From NCBI GenBank assembly GCA_958298945.1, contig OY282605.1, positions 705,811-769,810 on the forward strand: DNA of 64,000 nt, in the 5' to 3' direction. How positions within the stretch are numbered: position 1 is the stretch's first letter; each line of letters opens with the position of its first letter. This DNA is from Atherix ibis (taxonomy: Eukaryota; Arthropoda; Insecta; Diptera; Athericidae). Of the stretch, positions 21,868-32,910 are shown piece by piece. Under the pieces are notes generated by a model. That model did not search any database, was not told the DNA's origin, and saw only the letters and a list, made by a program, of their open reading frames with translations. Made by a program: the position numbers and the translations under genes.

Positions 21868-21983
21868 GGGTGTAAGGGAAAGTTCTGTTGTTTTTACGTA
21901 CAGTTTTTATTACTAAGCCAACCGTAGTACAGTTTTCATTCATATTATAATATGAATGAAAACTGTACGATGGTTGGTTTAGT
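21868..21983. mobile_element. Mariner end plus 35-bp-arm palindrome (MITE-like)
   Basis: GGGTGTAAGGGAAAGTTCTG at 21868-21887 is identical to the terminal repeat of the mariner at 23051. About 25 bp further, a nearly perfect palindrome begins: CTAAGCCAACC-GTAGTACAGT... from 21913 to 21947 pairs with 21948-21983, with no loop and one or two mismatches. No transposase is present and the opposite mariner end was not clearly found, so it is either a truncated non-autonomous relative or an insertion into a solo end. Confidence 0.6.
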
Positions 21984-22289
21984 AGTGTGTGAAAGAAAAA
22001 AAACAAATAATAATTAAAAACACGACTTACGAGCAAAACTCGCATCAATAACGAGCTGGTAATCCAAAACGCTCAGCAAATTTTTCTATAAAAAATTGAA
22101 TTGATTCGTTCCGTTTACCCAAAAAGATTTAGTGAAAATATTATCAATACTAAAAATATCTTTGACAATGATAGAGGGGGAGGAGGAAGGAATTATTCTT
22201 CAAGAACAATGTCTAGTGTACAATGACACTTGCTTTTGATCCTAAGAAGGATCTAAAAAGTGAAAAAAAAATTGGTTTTATTATGCATT

Positions 22290-22935
22290 CGGTAGGATCG
22301 ATTTTCGATTTTTTGTGGCGTTATGTTGAATAACAAGTTCGGCCATTTTGAATGTTCAGTTAATTTTTGACAGCTGCTTTGCTTGCACGTGTTTTGGCTC
22401 GTCTTCGATTTTTGTCCATTCCAAAAAATGGACCAAAGAATCTGTATCAAATTTTGTGTGAAAAACAAAATTAATTGCGCGGACGCATTCCGAATGTTGA
22501 CTGTGGCATATGGTGAAGCTACCTTGGACCTGAAGCAAACTTTATCGGTGGTACAAAATATTCTCAGAGGTCCGAGAAGATGTGAACGACGAAAAGCATG
22601 CTTGACATCCGAGCACGTCAACAACAAACGCAAACATTGATGAAGTGAAGAAAATAGTATTGGCCAATCGTTGAATCACCGTTAGAGAAGTAAACATATC
22701 GATTGGCTCGTGCCATTCGATTTTTACCAATGATTTGTGCGTGAGACGGGTCGCCGCGAAATTCGTACCAAAATTGCTCAATTTCAGCTTCGAGGATTGG
22801 AAAAAACGTTGGCACAAGTGTATAATATCTGGTGGGGATTACTTTGAAGGGGTACAAAATAGATATTCATGAATAAATAAATAATTTTTCAAAAAAAAAA
22901 CACAAAATTCGCGATACTTTTTGAACATAGCTCGT
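22290..22935 (+). mobile_element. Internally deleted mariner-like copy
   Basis: Same family as the element at 29011-30089. The transposase starts at 22430 (MDQRICIKFCVKNKINCADA, FRMLTVAYGEATLD), keeps degraded versions of the HTH and 'STSTTNANIDEVKKI' linker blocks and the VRRVAAKFVPKLLN block near 22741-22785, and then jumps directly to EDWKKRWHKCIISGGDYFEG, the extreme C-terminus. The whole catalytic domain is deleted. The right end reads, inverted, ACGAGCTATGTTCAAAAAGT, matching the ends of the 29-kb copy. The left terminal repeat was not found; homology to the other copy begins near 22295. Confidence 0.85.
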
Positions 22936-23050
22936 AGTGATAAGCCGGAGAGTAAAATACCGTCATCCATCAATAGGGGGTAGCAAATCTAGTACGCCTG
23001 CACTACAACTTAATCTTATACGTGATTAAATTAATGAAGAAAGATAAGTA

Positions 23051-24259
23051 TTGGGTGTAAGGGAAAGTTCTGCCGTTTTTGAATACTTGCACTTGTATGC
23101 GTTGTTAATTATTAGCGAGAATTCTGTTTCGACTGAAATCGATTTAAACCGTTATATTACTGTATGATTAATGGTTTATACACATTTTTTCGTATTTTTG
23201 TCAGTTTTTTAAACTTGTAAAATAGTCAAAATGTTTGAAAAAAAGTGTTCTTAAGACATTGTATGTTGTATGAGTTCCAAAAAGGGAACAACGCGATGGA
23301 GGCAAAAAAACAACTTATGTGGCGTGTTTGAAGAAGACGCAGTAACAGCTCGAGCATGCCAGAGATGGTTTGCAAAATTTTGTTCGGGTGATTTTTCTTT
23401 GAAAGATGAACCCAGATCAGGAAGGCCATCAGATGTCAATGACGAAGTGCTCCGCAGTATGATCAGGACAAATCCCATATTAAATTCCACAGAAGTGGCC
23501 TCCAAGCTTGGATTTCATCAGACTACTGATTTAGAGCACATTAAAAGGCTTAGTTTTGTGTCCAAACTCTCTGTTTGGGTGCCACACGAATTAAGATAAA
23601 AAATTTAATGGATCGAATTTCAATATGTTCTTCAAATCTTGATCGTGACAAAAGGGAACCGTTTTTGGACCGTTTGGTAACTGGTGATGAAAAGTGGATA
23701 GTTTATAAACATGAGGTAAGAAAAAGGGGATATGTTTACAAAGGGGAGACACCACCGACCACATCCAAAGCTGGTGTGCATCAACAGACAGTTATGTTGT
23801 GTTGTTGTTGGGATGGGAGGGGTATTGTCCACTATGAGTTGCTGAAAGAAAATTATATGGCCGATGCTGATGGTTACTGTTCGCAGCTTATAATTCTTCG
23901 CCATGACAACGCTAAACCGCACGTGGCAAGAAAAACCGTTAAAAAAATTGCAGAGTTGTGTTGGGAAACTCTACCTCAGCCAGCATATTCTCCAGATATT
24001 GCACCATCTGACTAACATCTGTTCAGGTCGCTGCAAAACTTTATTGATGGAAATGAATATATAAATTTGAAGGATTTCCAAATGGCAGTGTAAGAATACT
24101 TTGCGTTCAAAAACGGGGACTTCTTTTTCAGAGGGTTGGATAAGCTGCCAGAACACTGGCAGACAGTTGTAACTAATAAAGGAAATTATATTTTGAATTA
24201 ATTTTTGAATAAAAAGTGAAAAAAAAATTTAAAACGACAGAACTTTCCCTTACACCTAA
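23051..24259 (+). mobile_element. Nearly intact mariner element, 1.2 kb
   Basis: Flanked by TA (23049-23050 and 24260-24261). Ends are TTGGGTGTAAGGGAAAGTTC and, inverted, TTAGGTGTAAGGGAAAGTTC, about 29 bp with few mismatches. The transposase shows DNA-binding pieces (CQRWFAKFCSGDFSLKDEPR, SGRPSDVND, VASKLGFHQTT), the WVPHELR linker, and then a full DD34D core: VTGDEKW, RHDNAKPH and YSPDIAPSD, with exactly 34 residues between the second and third Asp. The C-terminus includes HLFRSLQNFIDG, LDKLPEHWQTVV and NKGNYI. Visible lesions are few: disrupted start region near 23226-23270, a frameshift near 23597, a stop directly after APSD (24013) and another stop near 24090. It is the best preserved transposon in the window and must be fairly recent. 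Confidence 0.95.
23270..24200 (+). pseudogene. Mariner transposase pseudogene
   Basis: The coding part of the element at 23051-24259. Frame 1 covers 23270-23599 (109 codons from an internal Met; the true start lies upstream near 23231 behind a stop). Frame 2 covers 23575-24015 and then continues past stop codons to the TAA near 24200. All three catalytic Asp codons survive. The enzyme would have bound the terminal repeats and performed cut-and-paste transposition at TA sites. Frameshift and stops make it inactive as it stands. Confidence 0.9.
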
Positions 24260-24797
24260 TATATAATTTATATTAAAGACTAATCTTTTTTTTAAATTTT
24301 GAAAGCTCAATAGATGGTGCTGCGGCAATAAGTTTATTTGACTTTGGGTCAGATCAGTAAGTTATCAATTGCAAAACGTGCTGCCTATAATACTCGTAGC
24401 CCCCTTTCTCCTCGATTATTCCTTACTCAAAGGTTTTTGGCAATTCAAAAGTATTTTCCCATCGTTAAACAATGCAAGATAGTTAAAGTAAGGGTTTATT
24501 TAGTTAAACAATACAATGATAGTTAAAGTAAGGGTTTATCCAATTTGTGCTTCGGAAATTAAAATAAAATTTAAATGCATTTCGAATTCAAAAAAATTGA
24601 ATTGTATAAATTTATATAAATTATTATTTATACTAGAACGTTCCTTTCGAAAAATATTTTTATTGAGTTTTTCACATATTTTAGGCTGCAATTTGGCTAT
24701 TACTTAACGGATGATGGTTTTTAAATGCTCTTACGTTTGGAAATTGCCTGCATAAAAATGAATTTTTAAGTAGCTTTATAAAAAATAGTCTAACTAC

Positions 24798-24905
24798 GTC
24801 AAATCGCATAATGTTGGAGGCCAATTGACATTAGAGAATATCGAAATTATGCGTCCAGGGAACAAAGTCCAAATTTGTCGTATTGTGTGGCTTGTGGCAC
24901 CGTTT
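24798..24905 (-). mobile_element. Tc1-like transposase scrap
   Basis: A 35-codon minus-strand frame: GATSHTIRQIWTLFPGRIIS then IFSNVNWPPTLCDLT. It aligns with the 'DGATCHTARE..FPGRVIS..GDVNWPPRSCDLT' core seen at 14.8 kb and 46.3 kb in this window. The second catalytic Asp is just outside or lost. Nothing else of the element is recognised on this side. Confidence 0.8.
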
Positions 24906-24914
24906 TTTTAAAAT

Positions 24915-25035
24915 CACCGAGAGGAAAAATGATCCTCATCGCCTGAAGAAGTCTGTTTGGTTCCCGCACAAAATCGGCGTTTTTTCTGCACTTTCTGTGA
25001 TCACTGCTGGATTATTAAATAATATATATTATAAA
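24915..25035 (+). mobile_element. Possible Tc1-like scrap in opposite orientation
   Basis: Plus-strand residues NDPHRLKKSVWFPHKIGVFS and ALSVITAGL resemble the 'NPH....PLH..KIGVWCA.S...I.GP' block of another group of Tc1-like transposases. It is short, with a poor match after the ALS, and may be coincidence. Confidence 0.35.
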
Positions 25036-25149
25036 ATGGCAAACTTTAATATAATCAAATATTATTTTAAGTAATTTATAAATTTAAAAACTACTAAACG
25101 AAAGGGCTGTACTTTTCAAATTACAAAATGGATAATTCTTTATAAATGC

Positions 25150-25720
25150 GAGGTGTGGCAGAAAAGTGCTCATTCGCATAGCTTGCCCTCCTAGACGCTT
25201 CGACTACGTTCGTTAGCTTCGTGACCTTATAGAGATCAAGCGAAGTTATTACGAAATTAATTTGCTTTTTGTACTGCGTTACGAAAAATCTAACAACGAA
25301 ATTTGGATCAATGATGAGCCAATAAAATTCGTGTTAAGCTTGGTGAAAAGGCGAGTTAAACTATCGAAAAAAGTACTACACAGCATTTTTGGAGGACCGA
25401 GAAGCACTGGAAGACGGATCTCATTAAAATAGGACTTCAACATCGAAAACTAATGAAAATGTGGAACGATTGAGGGCTCTTTTGAGATCAAGCAATTGAT
25501 TAACATTGAAGCTAACAAGTGAATCCTTGAAGGGCTTAGAAAAAATTTTCCTTGAATCAGATCGGACTTGAGAACGTCTCCTGCCGCACGGATATCTTCA
25601 TCAACGCGTTCTTCTTGGGAAAAGGTATTCCTCTGATTTCTCTCCGTCTGAGTCGCAAAAACCAAAAAACACTTGAAATGTCGATTTAATGCTTCCCATA
25701 TGAACTACTCTGAAAGGGAT
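25150..25720 (+). mobile_element. Mariner-like (MLE) relic, GAGGTGTG-end family
   Basis: The left end reads GAGGTGTGGCAGAAAAG at 25150. The transposase N-terminal region is visible but broken: FVLRYEKSNNEIW-like block, AFLEDREALEDGS, RTSTSKTNENVERLRALLRS (the linker with 'R-T-ENV-R-R-LVRSD'), LTLKLTSESLKGLRKNF. Then, after a jump, DIFINAFFLGKGIPLISL, which corresponds to the block downstream of the second catalytic Asp. The centre of the gene is deleted. It belongs with 1955-2630 and 59800-61066. Confidence 0.78.
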
Positions 25721-25724
25721 GCTA

Positions 25725-28185
25725 TTCACTTTATGTTATTGATTTTCACTTTCAAAAATAGGTTTAGAAGGGAATGAAATTATTAAATGAAAAGTTTAGA
25801 AAGTTCGACACGAATCTCTTTTCAAATCTAACCTCTGATTTTTAGTCGTGTTATTTTTTGGAACTTTGAAATCAGAGTTAAAGAAGTGAATTAAGAAATT
25901 TAATTAGTAACAAATTGTAAATAATAAACCGATCAAAAATAAAGATGGATCGAATTTCTTGAATCTAGTCGTAGTGGCCACTCGACTGCAATTATTTTCG
26001 CATTATTGCTTTTAAAAAGAAAAGAAGAACAAATTATTGACAATTTATTTTATAATTGATTTATTTACTTTTGAAATCTTATCATGCTTATTGAAATGCC
26101 ATTTATTTTGGTATAAAAAAAAAGAAAACCGACCAACCAGAAAAGAGACTTAATAAAGATACTTTCCTTTAGAAATCATCATATCTCTCTGAGCATATAG
26201 AAGGTAGGATCAGTATTTTAAAAATGATTCTCCTCATTATAATCATAAATAACTGCCGCCGATATACACGAAAACTGTAAACAAACATAATAAGTAACAT
26301 AAAAAACGATATCAAATAGCAAAAATAATGATTAACCAAATAAATTGGAAGAAGAATAGTCCATATTTTCTTGAATTTTCAATTGAAATTCATCATAAAT
26401 CATAAAAATTGAAGAGAACCAAGCAAAATACCAAATAAGAAATTCCGAAAAAAATTAACAATAAATAAACTAGCAAAAAATTGTTAATTTTTTTTTAATA
26501 ATCAATAAGTAACCAATAATATTAAGTTGAGAATTTGTTTAATAAGTGAAAATATTATTGATGATTTCTTCGAAAGACAAGCAATGTAAATAAACAACAG
26601 ATTTTGCGGAAGGTCTCCTGTTCGTTGACTATTCGTATTTGTGTTCTTATTGAGCTAGAAAATAAACGCGAAAATGTAGGATGGAATAAATTGAATTGGA
26701 AGTCGTTTCCATATAAGAATAGTGATAACAAAATAATATTCCACACCCAGAATAACAATTCGAAAACCGAAACGATTCAAATCAAAAGCAAAAACGAACC
26801 AGTGTTCAAGCTTAACGTGGTGTCTGCAGGCTTACGTAGTTCGAAGCCGAACGGCAGAGAAGAATCGAATCTAAAAACTCGAGGAAGCATGTTCCAATCA
26901 CAGCAACGACCAAATTGAATAATTTCCATTACCGAATCTGCCCTATATTCAAATGTGAAAATTCCTTCGTCATTGCTCATCGAAGATGGGCTAACCGTGG
27001 CTGATAGTCGGCATCATCTCAGAACTGTGAACATATTGTACCGATGCCCGACAGCAAGCTTTCCGAACGAATCGCTACCTTCCACTTGGTTGGCTGAGCC
27101 CACCCGGACGAGTACAATATATTTTATTGGGAGTTGGGGTGGGGGGGTATCTGTCGTGCGGAATTTTTTCCATCTTTTTGAGATATTAATCAAACCGAGT
27201 GTTCTACTTTGTGAAACAACATTCGTTCAAGCACGAGCCTCACGAGCACCTGCCTACTGTTGAGTCAATGTGACGAACTACAATATTTTCTTCCCGTATT
27301 TTTGTATCTTCTACCAATGGCTCTCAATACCCCCCCCCCCCCTCCTAAAAACTAAATCTTTGCCGTGAAATCTAACAGAAATACCACCCACACAATTTGA
27401 AGTTATTGAAAATCCACAAACAAACGGAAAAGCCTTTAGAGAAATTCGGTTTTTATCGTTTCTATTTTTTTCTTCTTCTAAATTTTCTTACACTTATCAT
27501 ATTTCTTGCTTTTTACATAAAAGCAATATTTTCATTTTTATAGAATTTAAAAGTATTTATTTCCATATAAATTGGCATTTCTATTAAATCTTAAAGTTTT
27601 TAGGTGAATTTCTTTCTTAAATTGTTGTTAACCAGAGAAGGGTCATTTCGTGCATCGGTGGCAAAAGGGTGAATTTTTTGACATTATTGAAACTCTATGG
27701 ATCAGCTGATAAGGGTGTTATGTCAATTGTGCGTGATTGTATAGCGCAATACGTACTGCCATCTTGACCTTGATTTTCCGTCTGTTCTTCGTTGATAGCA
27801 TGGATAATATTGACCCTAAATCAGTCAATAGTTGTTAGTTTTAAAGCGTACACTTGTGGCTTCAAATAACCTCACACAAAAGTGTCCACTAATTTATAAT
27901 CTCTGAACACTATTCCGACGAGCGGTTAGTAAGTATTGACTTGGGGAAAATTAAATCCATTATTTCCACACTTTATTTAACATGGTTCGGATTGTCCGAT
28001 TTGGGTTAAATATGCAACGTTTTGTTTTATAATTTACTATCATTTTAAAGACATTTATTTTAATTTCAATGCCTCTATCATGGAAGCCCTGGTCCGTATT
28101 GTAATTTCTTGGCATTTTAATGCCTCTAACATAAAAGACTAAACACTTTTCACAATCTTCTCTTGATGGCCAATTTCTCATCACT
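25725..28185. other. Gene-free stretch
   Basis: No supported gene. A 14-bp C run lies at about 27331-27344. The 26600-27260 part is less AT-rich, with overlapping frames of about 100 codons on the plus strand (26604-26918, 26955-27263), but none shows a domain or signal peptide. A short exon cannot be excluded. Confidence 0.45.
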
Positions 28186-28189
28186 AAGG

Positions 28190-28815
28190 AATTTTTGCAA
28201 TAATAAAAAAAATATGCTTATCGCCTGGTGCCAGGTCATCGGACTATACGGTGGATGAATCAAAACTTCCCAACCAAGGTCTCTGAGTTTCTGTCGAACA
28301 CAACACCTCTCTCATTGGCCAAATTTGGACACTTTTGGTCAATTCGCTAGCTTCAAACGGTCCAATTGTTAACAGAAGAGGAGTTTAGTGTTTGGCAATA
28401 TGGAAGCAGCTTATTGTATATGATTCCTCTATAGACCCACCAAATGCACAGCAAAACCTTTCTGGCTGTTACTTTCTGGCCGTTACTCCTTGACAATATT
28501 GTCGTATGTGACCCAATTTTCATTGGGAAATTCGATTCGTTATGTTTTTTTGCTACAATTCGTCCTCCGAGCTTCATTTTGAATTCAGCTTTATGCGGAT
28601 GGTTTAAAACTGTTTTGTTGTCGAACTTTACAACTGTTAACATTCCGGTCTACTTTTGTCAATCCGCTAGCTTCAAACAATCCAATTGTTAACACTAGAG
28701 GTTCGAATTTAGTGTTTAGCAATATGGAAACATCTTATAGTAGATGATTCCTCTACAGATCCACCAAATTCACAGCAAAACTTTCATGGCCGTTAGTCCT
28801 GGTTTTGCCACCGTT
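28190..28815 (-). mobile_element. Mariner relic, core region partly duplicated
   Basis: Minus-strand frame with KVTARKVLLCIWWVYRGIIY and NKLLPYCQTLNSS, then in another frame VNNWTV, TKSVQIWPMREVL, RPWLGSFDSSTV and SDDLAPGDK. These fit the mariner blocks 'K.LLC.WWD.KGIIYYELLP..QTLNS', 'KRPE..NR.GVVF..DNARPH' and '[13 protein letters not shown]'. A second partial copy of the first block (TNGHESFAVNLVDL and following) lies at about 28655-28810. The overlap suggests an internal tandem duplication. The second catalytic Asp is lost. A separate frame between them (HPHKAEFKMKLGGRIVAKKH) is not recognised. Confidence 0.75.
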
Positions 28816-29010
28816 TGAGCCGCGCTTGTTTTCACACAATATTTTCGTAGAATTTTCCGAAATTAGAATCACATACTGGAGTTCATGACATTCGATGACT
28901 GCGAGCTGAATGATATCAAAAGATGTTGTGTGCTCATCGATAGCCACATCTGTAAGAAGAAGTGTGCAATCAACCAATCCATCTACTAATTTTGGAAAAT
29001 GTTTTATATA

Positions 29011-30089
29011 CGAGGTATGTTCAAAAAGTATCGCGAATTTTGTGTTTTTCCCTTCGATGCCGTCTTTATCTCCTCAATCGTAGCATAGCGTCGTCCTTTC
29101 ATGAGGCTCTTCAGTTTCGCAAACAAGAAAAAGTCACAGGGGGCCTGGAGAATATGGTGACTGCGGCTTATTAGTGTGTTGTTTTTGGTCAAAAATTCGG
29201 GCAGAAGCAACGATGCGTGAGCAGGGGCATTACCATGGCGCAAAAGCCAATTTTTGTTCTTCCACAAATCCGGGCGTTTCTGGCGGATTGCTTCGCACAA
29301 CTTGCACTTGCAGGTAATATTCCTTATTGACCGCTCTACCCTGTGGCAAGAACTCATGATGCACCACGTCCCTGCAATCGAAGAAAACTGTAAGCAAAAT
29401 CTTCACATTCGACCGCACTTGGCGCGCTTTTTTCGATTGAGCTTTTGTTTCCACGCCATAACCATAAACCCACGAGTTATGACCCTCTGGAGCAAATTAG
29501 GTCGTCGCGGACAGAGTCCAACAGCTCCTTAGCAATGTTAATGCGATGCTGTTTTTGGTCGAAATTGAGCAATTTTGGTAAGAATTTCGCGGCGACCCGT
29601 CTCGTAACCAAATCATTGGTAAAAATCGAATGACACTAGCCAATCGATATGCTTAAGTCTTCAGCAACTTCTCTATCGGTGATTTAAGGATTGGCCATTT
29701 CTATTTTTTTCACTTCATCAATTTGTTCGTCTGTTGTAGACGTGCTCGAGCGTCCGGCACGCTTTTCGTCGTCCACATCTTCTCGGCCCTCTGAGAACAT
29801 TTTGTACCACCGATAAACGTTGCTGCACCGATAAACGTTGCAATTAGTTTTGTTTTTCACACAAAATTTGATACAGATTCTTTGATCCATTTGGAATGGG
29901 CAAAAATCGAAAACGAGCCAAATCACGTACAAGCAAAGCAGCTGTTAAAAATTAACTGAACATTCAAAATAGCCGAACTTGTCGGCATAAGTGAGAGACA
30001 TGAGTACCAACATAACGGCACAAATCGAAAATCAAATACACGTAACCCGCGGAAATTCAAAATCCGTGATACTTTTTGAACAGACCTCG
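29011..30089 (-). mobile_element. End-to-end mariner-like element, dead
   Basis: TA on both sides (29009-29010, 30090-30091). Terminal inverted repeats: CGAGGTATGTTCAAAAAGTA at 29011 and, inverted at the right, CGAGGTCTGTTCAAAAAGTA. Transposase on the minus strand starts near 29888 (MDQRICIKFCVKNKTNC), with YRWYKMFSEGREDVDDEKRA, GRSSTSTTDEQIDEVKKIEM, AAKFLPKLLNF, then the core. The first Asp block reads GHNSWVYGYGVET (Asp replaced by His). Then QVRSNVKILLTVFFDCRDVV, LPQGRAVNKEYYL, EAIRQKRPDLWKNKNWLL and RHGNAPAHASLLLPEF (second Asp replaced by Gly), APCDFFLFAKLKS keeps the third. The C-terminus is cut short near 29050. Several frameshifts. This family is the full-length relative of the deleted copy at 22290. 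Confidence 0.93.
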
Positions 30090-30091
30090 TA

Positions 30092-32905
30092 CATGGAAGG
30101 ATCGGTCTTTACCAATATTTAAGGACTCTGAGACATGTTCCATGGGGCATTTTATAGCTCCAGGACAGCGAGGGGTCCAGTTTTCGAAACGAAAAGAATC
30201 CGTAGTTAATAGGCTAAAATCATCAGAATTTCGATAAATTTTTGGAGCAGATAATATGTTGTCAAAAATTGAATGGAGTAATTGAATCTTAGGAAAGCCA
30301 TAATGAAAGTAATTGTGGGTATGACGGCGTCATGTAGGAAATAGTGAGCAGGACTGGCATATATTACAGGTGCGAACAGTATATTGAAAAAGAAAATAAA
30401 TAGTTTCGCTATTGATCCAGTCCGTGTGTCTGCGTATGACGAAGGGTGCTAATTGACACTCTGTTAGCAGATGAGACCGGCTAGCAATAACTTCGACCAC
30501 ATGGCAACGAGAGAGCTTTTCCAGTATCAAATCAATCAAAAAAAACTTTTCATTTTGTAAATTTGAAATTTGTTTATTTTGTACTAATTATTTTTTCTGA
30601 AAAAAATGAGGAAAAAAATAGTTTTAGAGAAATTTTAATTTAGGAAAATTTTGTTCAAACGAGAAATTTATGATAAAAAAAAGAGATTTCTCCTTTAAGG
30701 GATTTATTGGAGCTAAAAGAGACTTATTTCCATTGTTTTAATAAAAAAGAAATAATTTTTGTCCATCAAAATGGGTAAAAGTTCATCCTTTAATTTGCAT
30801 TGAAATATATATAATCATTTAGATTTGAGGAAGGAATGGTAGGGAAATCTTCCATTTAGGAACGTAAGTAATCGGTAAGATTTTGTATTGACATTGCTCG
30901 TAAAACTATTCGATAAATACAAAAAACTTACTCAAAGAGGATTTGTCGTACATTTTATTCATAGTGAATTTCTTTAATAAAATCCCATAAAGAAAACGTC
31001 AAAGTAACTTAACTGAAAAGGAAGATGGGCTATAGAAGCGCTGAGGGCAATGCAAATTCTTGAAAATTTCATCAACTGCGAAAAGCAAATCCAAATGACA
31101 ACTTGAATCTTTTGAAATTTGACTAAAACTCTCCAAAAGATCAGCAAAAACCAAAAACCATCCTTTCATGGATTTCAATGTCTCCTTCTATTTGTGCTCA
31201 ACGCCTGGCCGAACATTGCCATTCACCAGGACCTTCCACACACAACCTACCACATGAAATCTATAATATGCTCCTATGCAGAGGGTGGTTGCTAGAAATC
31301 AAAACGTTGTACTTCGAGTGCAGTAGCATTTGCTTCCTGTCAGTTCGATTTGACTTCGACTCCAACAACCTAGAACGACTACAGCCAACATCTCTGAAGA
31401 TGAACTTGGTCGAGATTGCAAAGAAGTTTCTTGAATGGGATTCGAAATGAAATTGGGCCAAGCTGGCACATTGCAGAGCGTGTATGCGTGTATGAATCTC
31501 TTGGTTCACTGGTCCATTATCGTCTACATCTTCGGCTGATGGTACAACTTCCAGAAATACTCTATCTCGCCCAGGAGAGGGAAAAACGGATAGAGACGGG
31601 GATAGAAATGTGTTTTTTTTATAAAGAATCTCGTTCGTGTACGAATGCTCCCCATTGAAAGGTGATAGACTAGAAAAACCTTTGAAATCCGAAAGACAAG
31701 GAATTATAAAGAAGGAAACGTACCGAATTGAATGCTAGACGATGTCCGGAAATGAACACATAACTGTGCATGTCTTCAGGGTTTTATGTATACTCCAGTC
31801 GTGGTTAATGGGTGCTGGGAGATCGTACACAACATGCGAATATCGAAAGATAGACTGATGCAATGGAAAAATGTGCACTCAAAAGCTTTTCATTTAAAGC
31901 ACAAAAATTTTGAGTTGGATTTTAGTGGGGTCAGAAGAGGTCTGATTCAAGACGTACTGTGAGCACATCTCGTTTCCATATGAACTGCACAAAGCCATAT
32001 CACTCTGAGTGGAAGGAAGGGTGATAGATGAGGCGGAAGTGTTACTAACCGAGCAGAACTCGCCTAAGAGCGTCAAGGATTTTTGTTGTGAGTTTCGTTT
32101 TGTGGAAGCAGCAAAAAGTTCCAACGAAGAGCAAAGTTCCTTTTCTATGCCTGATCCCAACAACAAAATTTCAATGGTCAATGAAATACCATAAAAGTAT
32201 GTGCCTTTTGGCCGTTCTTGTTCCCAACTACCCGCAAAAGAGCACTGCCCCCATTCTTTGCTCTCTCCAATCGGCTGGTTGCCCTTTTCGAATAGTTCGC
32301 TTTTTATGTTGCTAAAAAAATTTTTTAAAAATTTAATTGGATCAACTAAAAAGATTTTATAAACTTTTTAATTATTTAACAGCACATTTGAATCGTACGA
32401 GTTTTCGTCCAATTGCGATTCCAATTCAAAAAAGGATATTCATTTTCCTATTCAACGATATTTTTCGAATTTTCATTATTAAGTTTTCTTTTGCTTTATT
32501 CAAAGAATATGGCGACAACCTAAAAAAAAAATTGAGTTGCACTCAAATTTTGTGATGAATATTAAAAGTCTTCTTATTTTTTATTCGTTCAAATTTAAAA
32601 GTTACCAACTAGTTAATATTACAATAATGATGAATATTCTTTTGAAACTGAGACTTTCTTCTAATTTGGTTATTTTTTTTTTTTGCTATCAACTAATCAC
32701 TTCTTTTGCAGTTTTCTTTGTAAGCTGGTTAAAATTAAAATTTCCATTGGACTTGTTGTTGAGTGAACTCATTTCTAAATTTGATTAAAATTGATCAATA
32801 AAAATAACATTTATGAAAATCCATCCAAATATACTTTCAATTATTTTATTACATATTCAAACGTAAAACGAATTTTCAATTCATTAACTAGTTTTTTTAA
32901 AACTT
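30092..32905. other. Gene-free stretch, patch of even composition at 31.1-32.3 kb
   Basis: No gene is supported. From about 31020 to 32320 the composition is more even, and frames of 80-95 codons occur on both strands (31178-31450 plus, 31894-32181 minus), but no domain or signal peptide is recognised. T-rich, low-complexity sequence follows to 32900. Confidence 0.45.
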
Positions 32906-32910
32906 CATTT

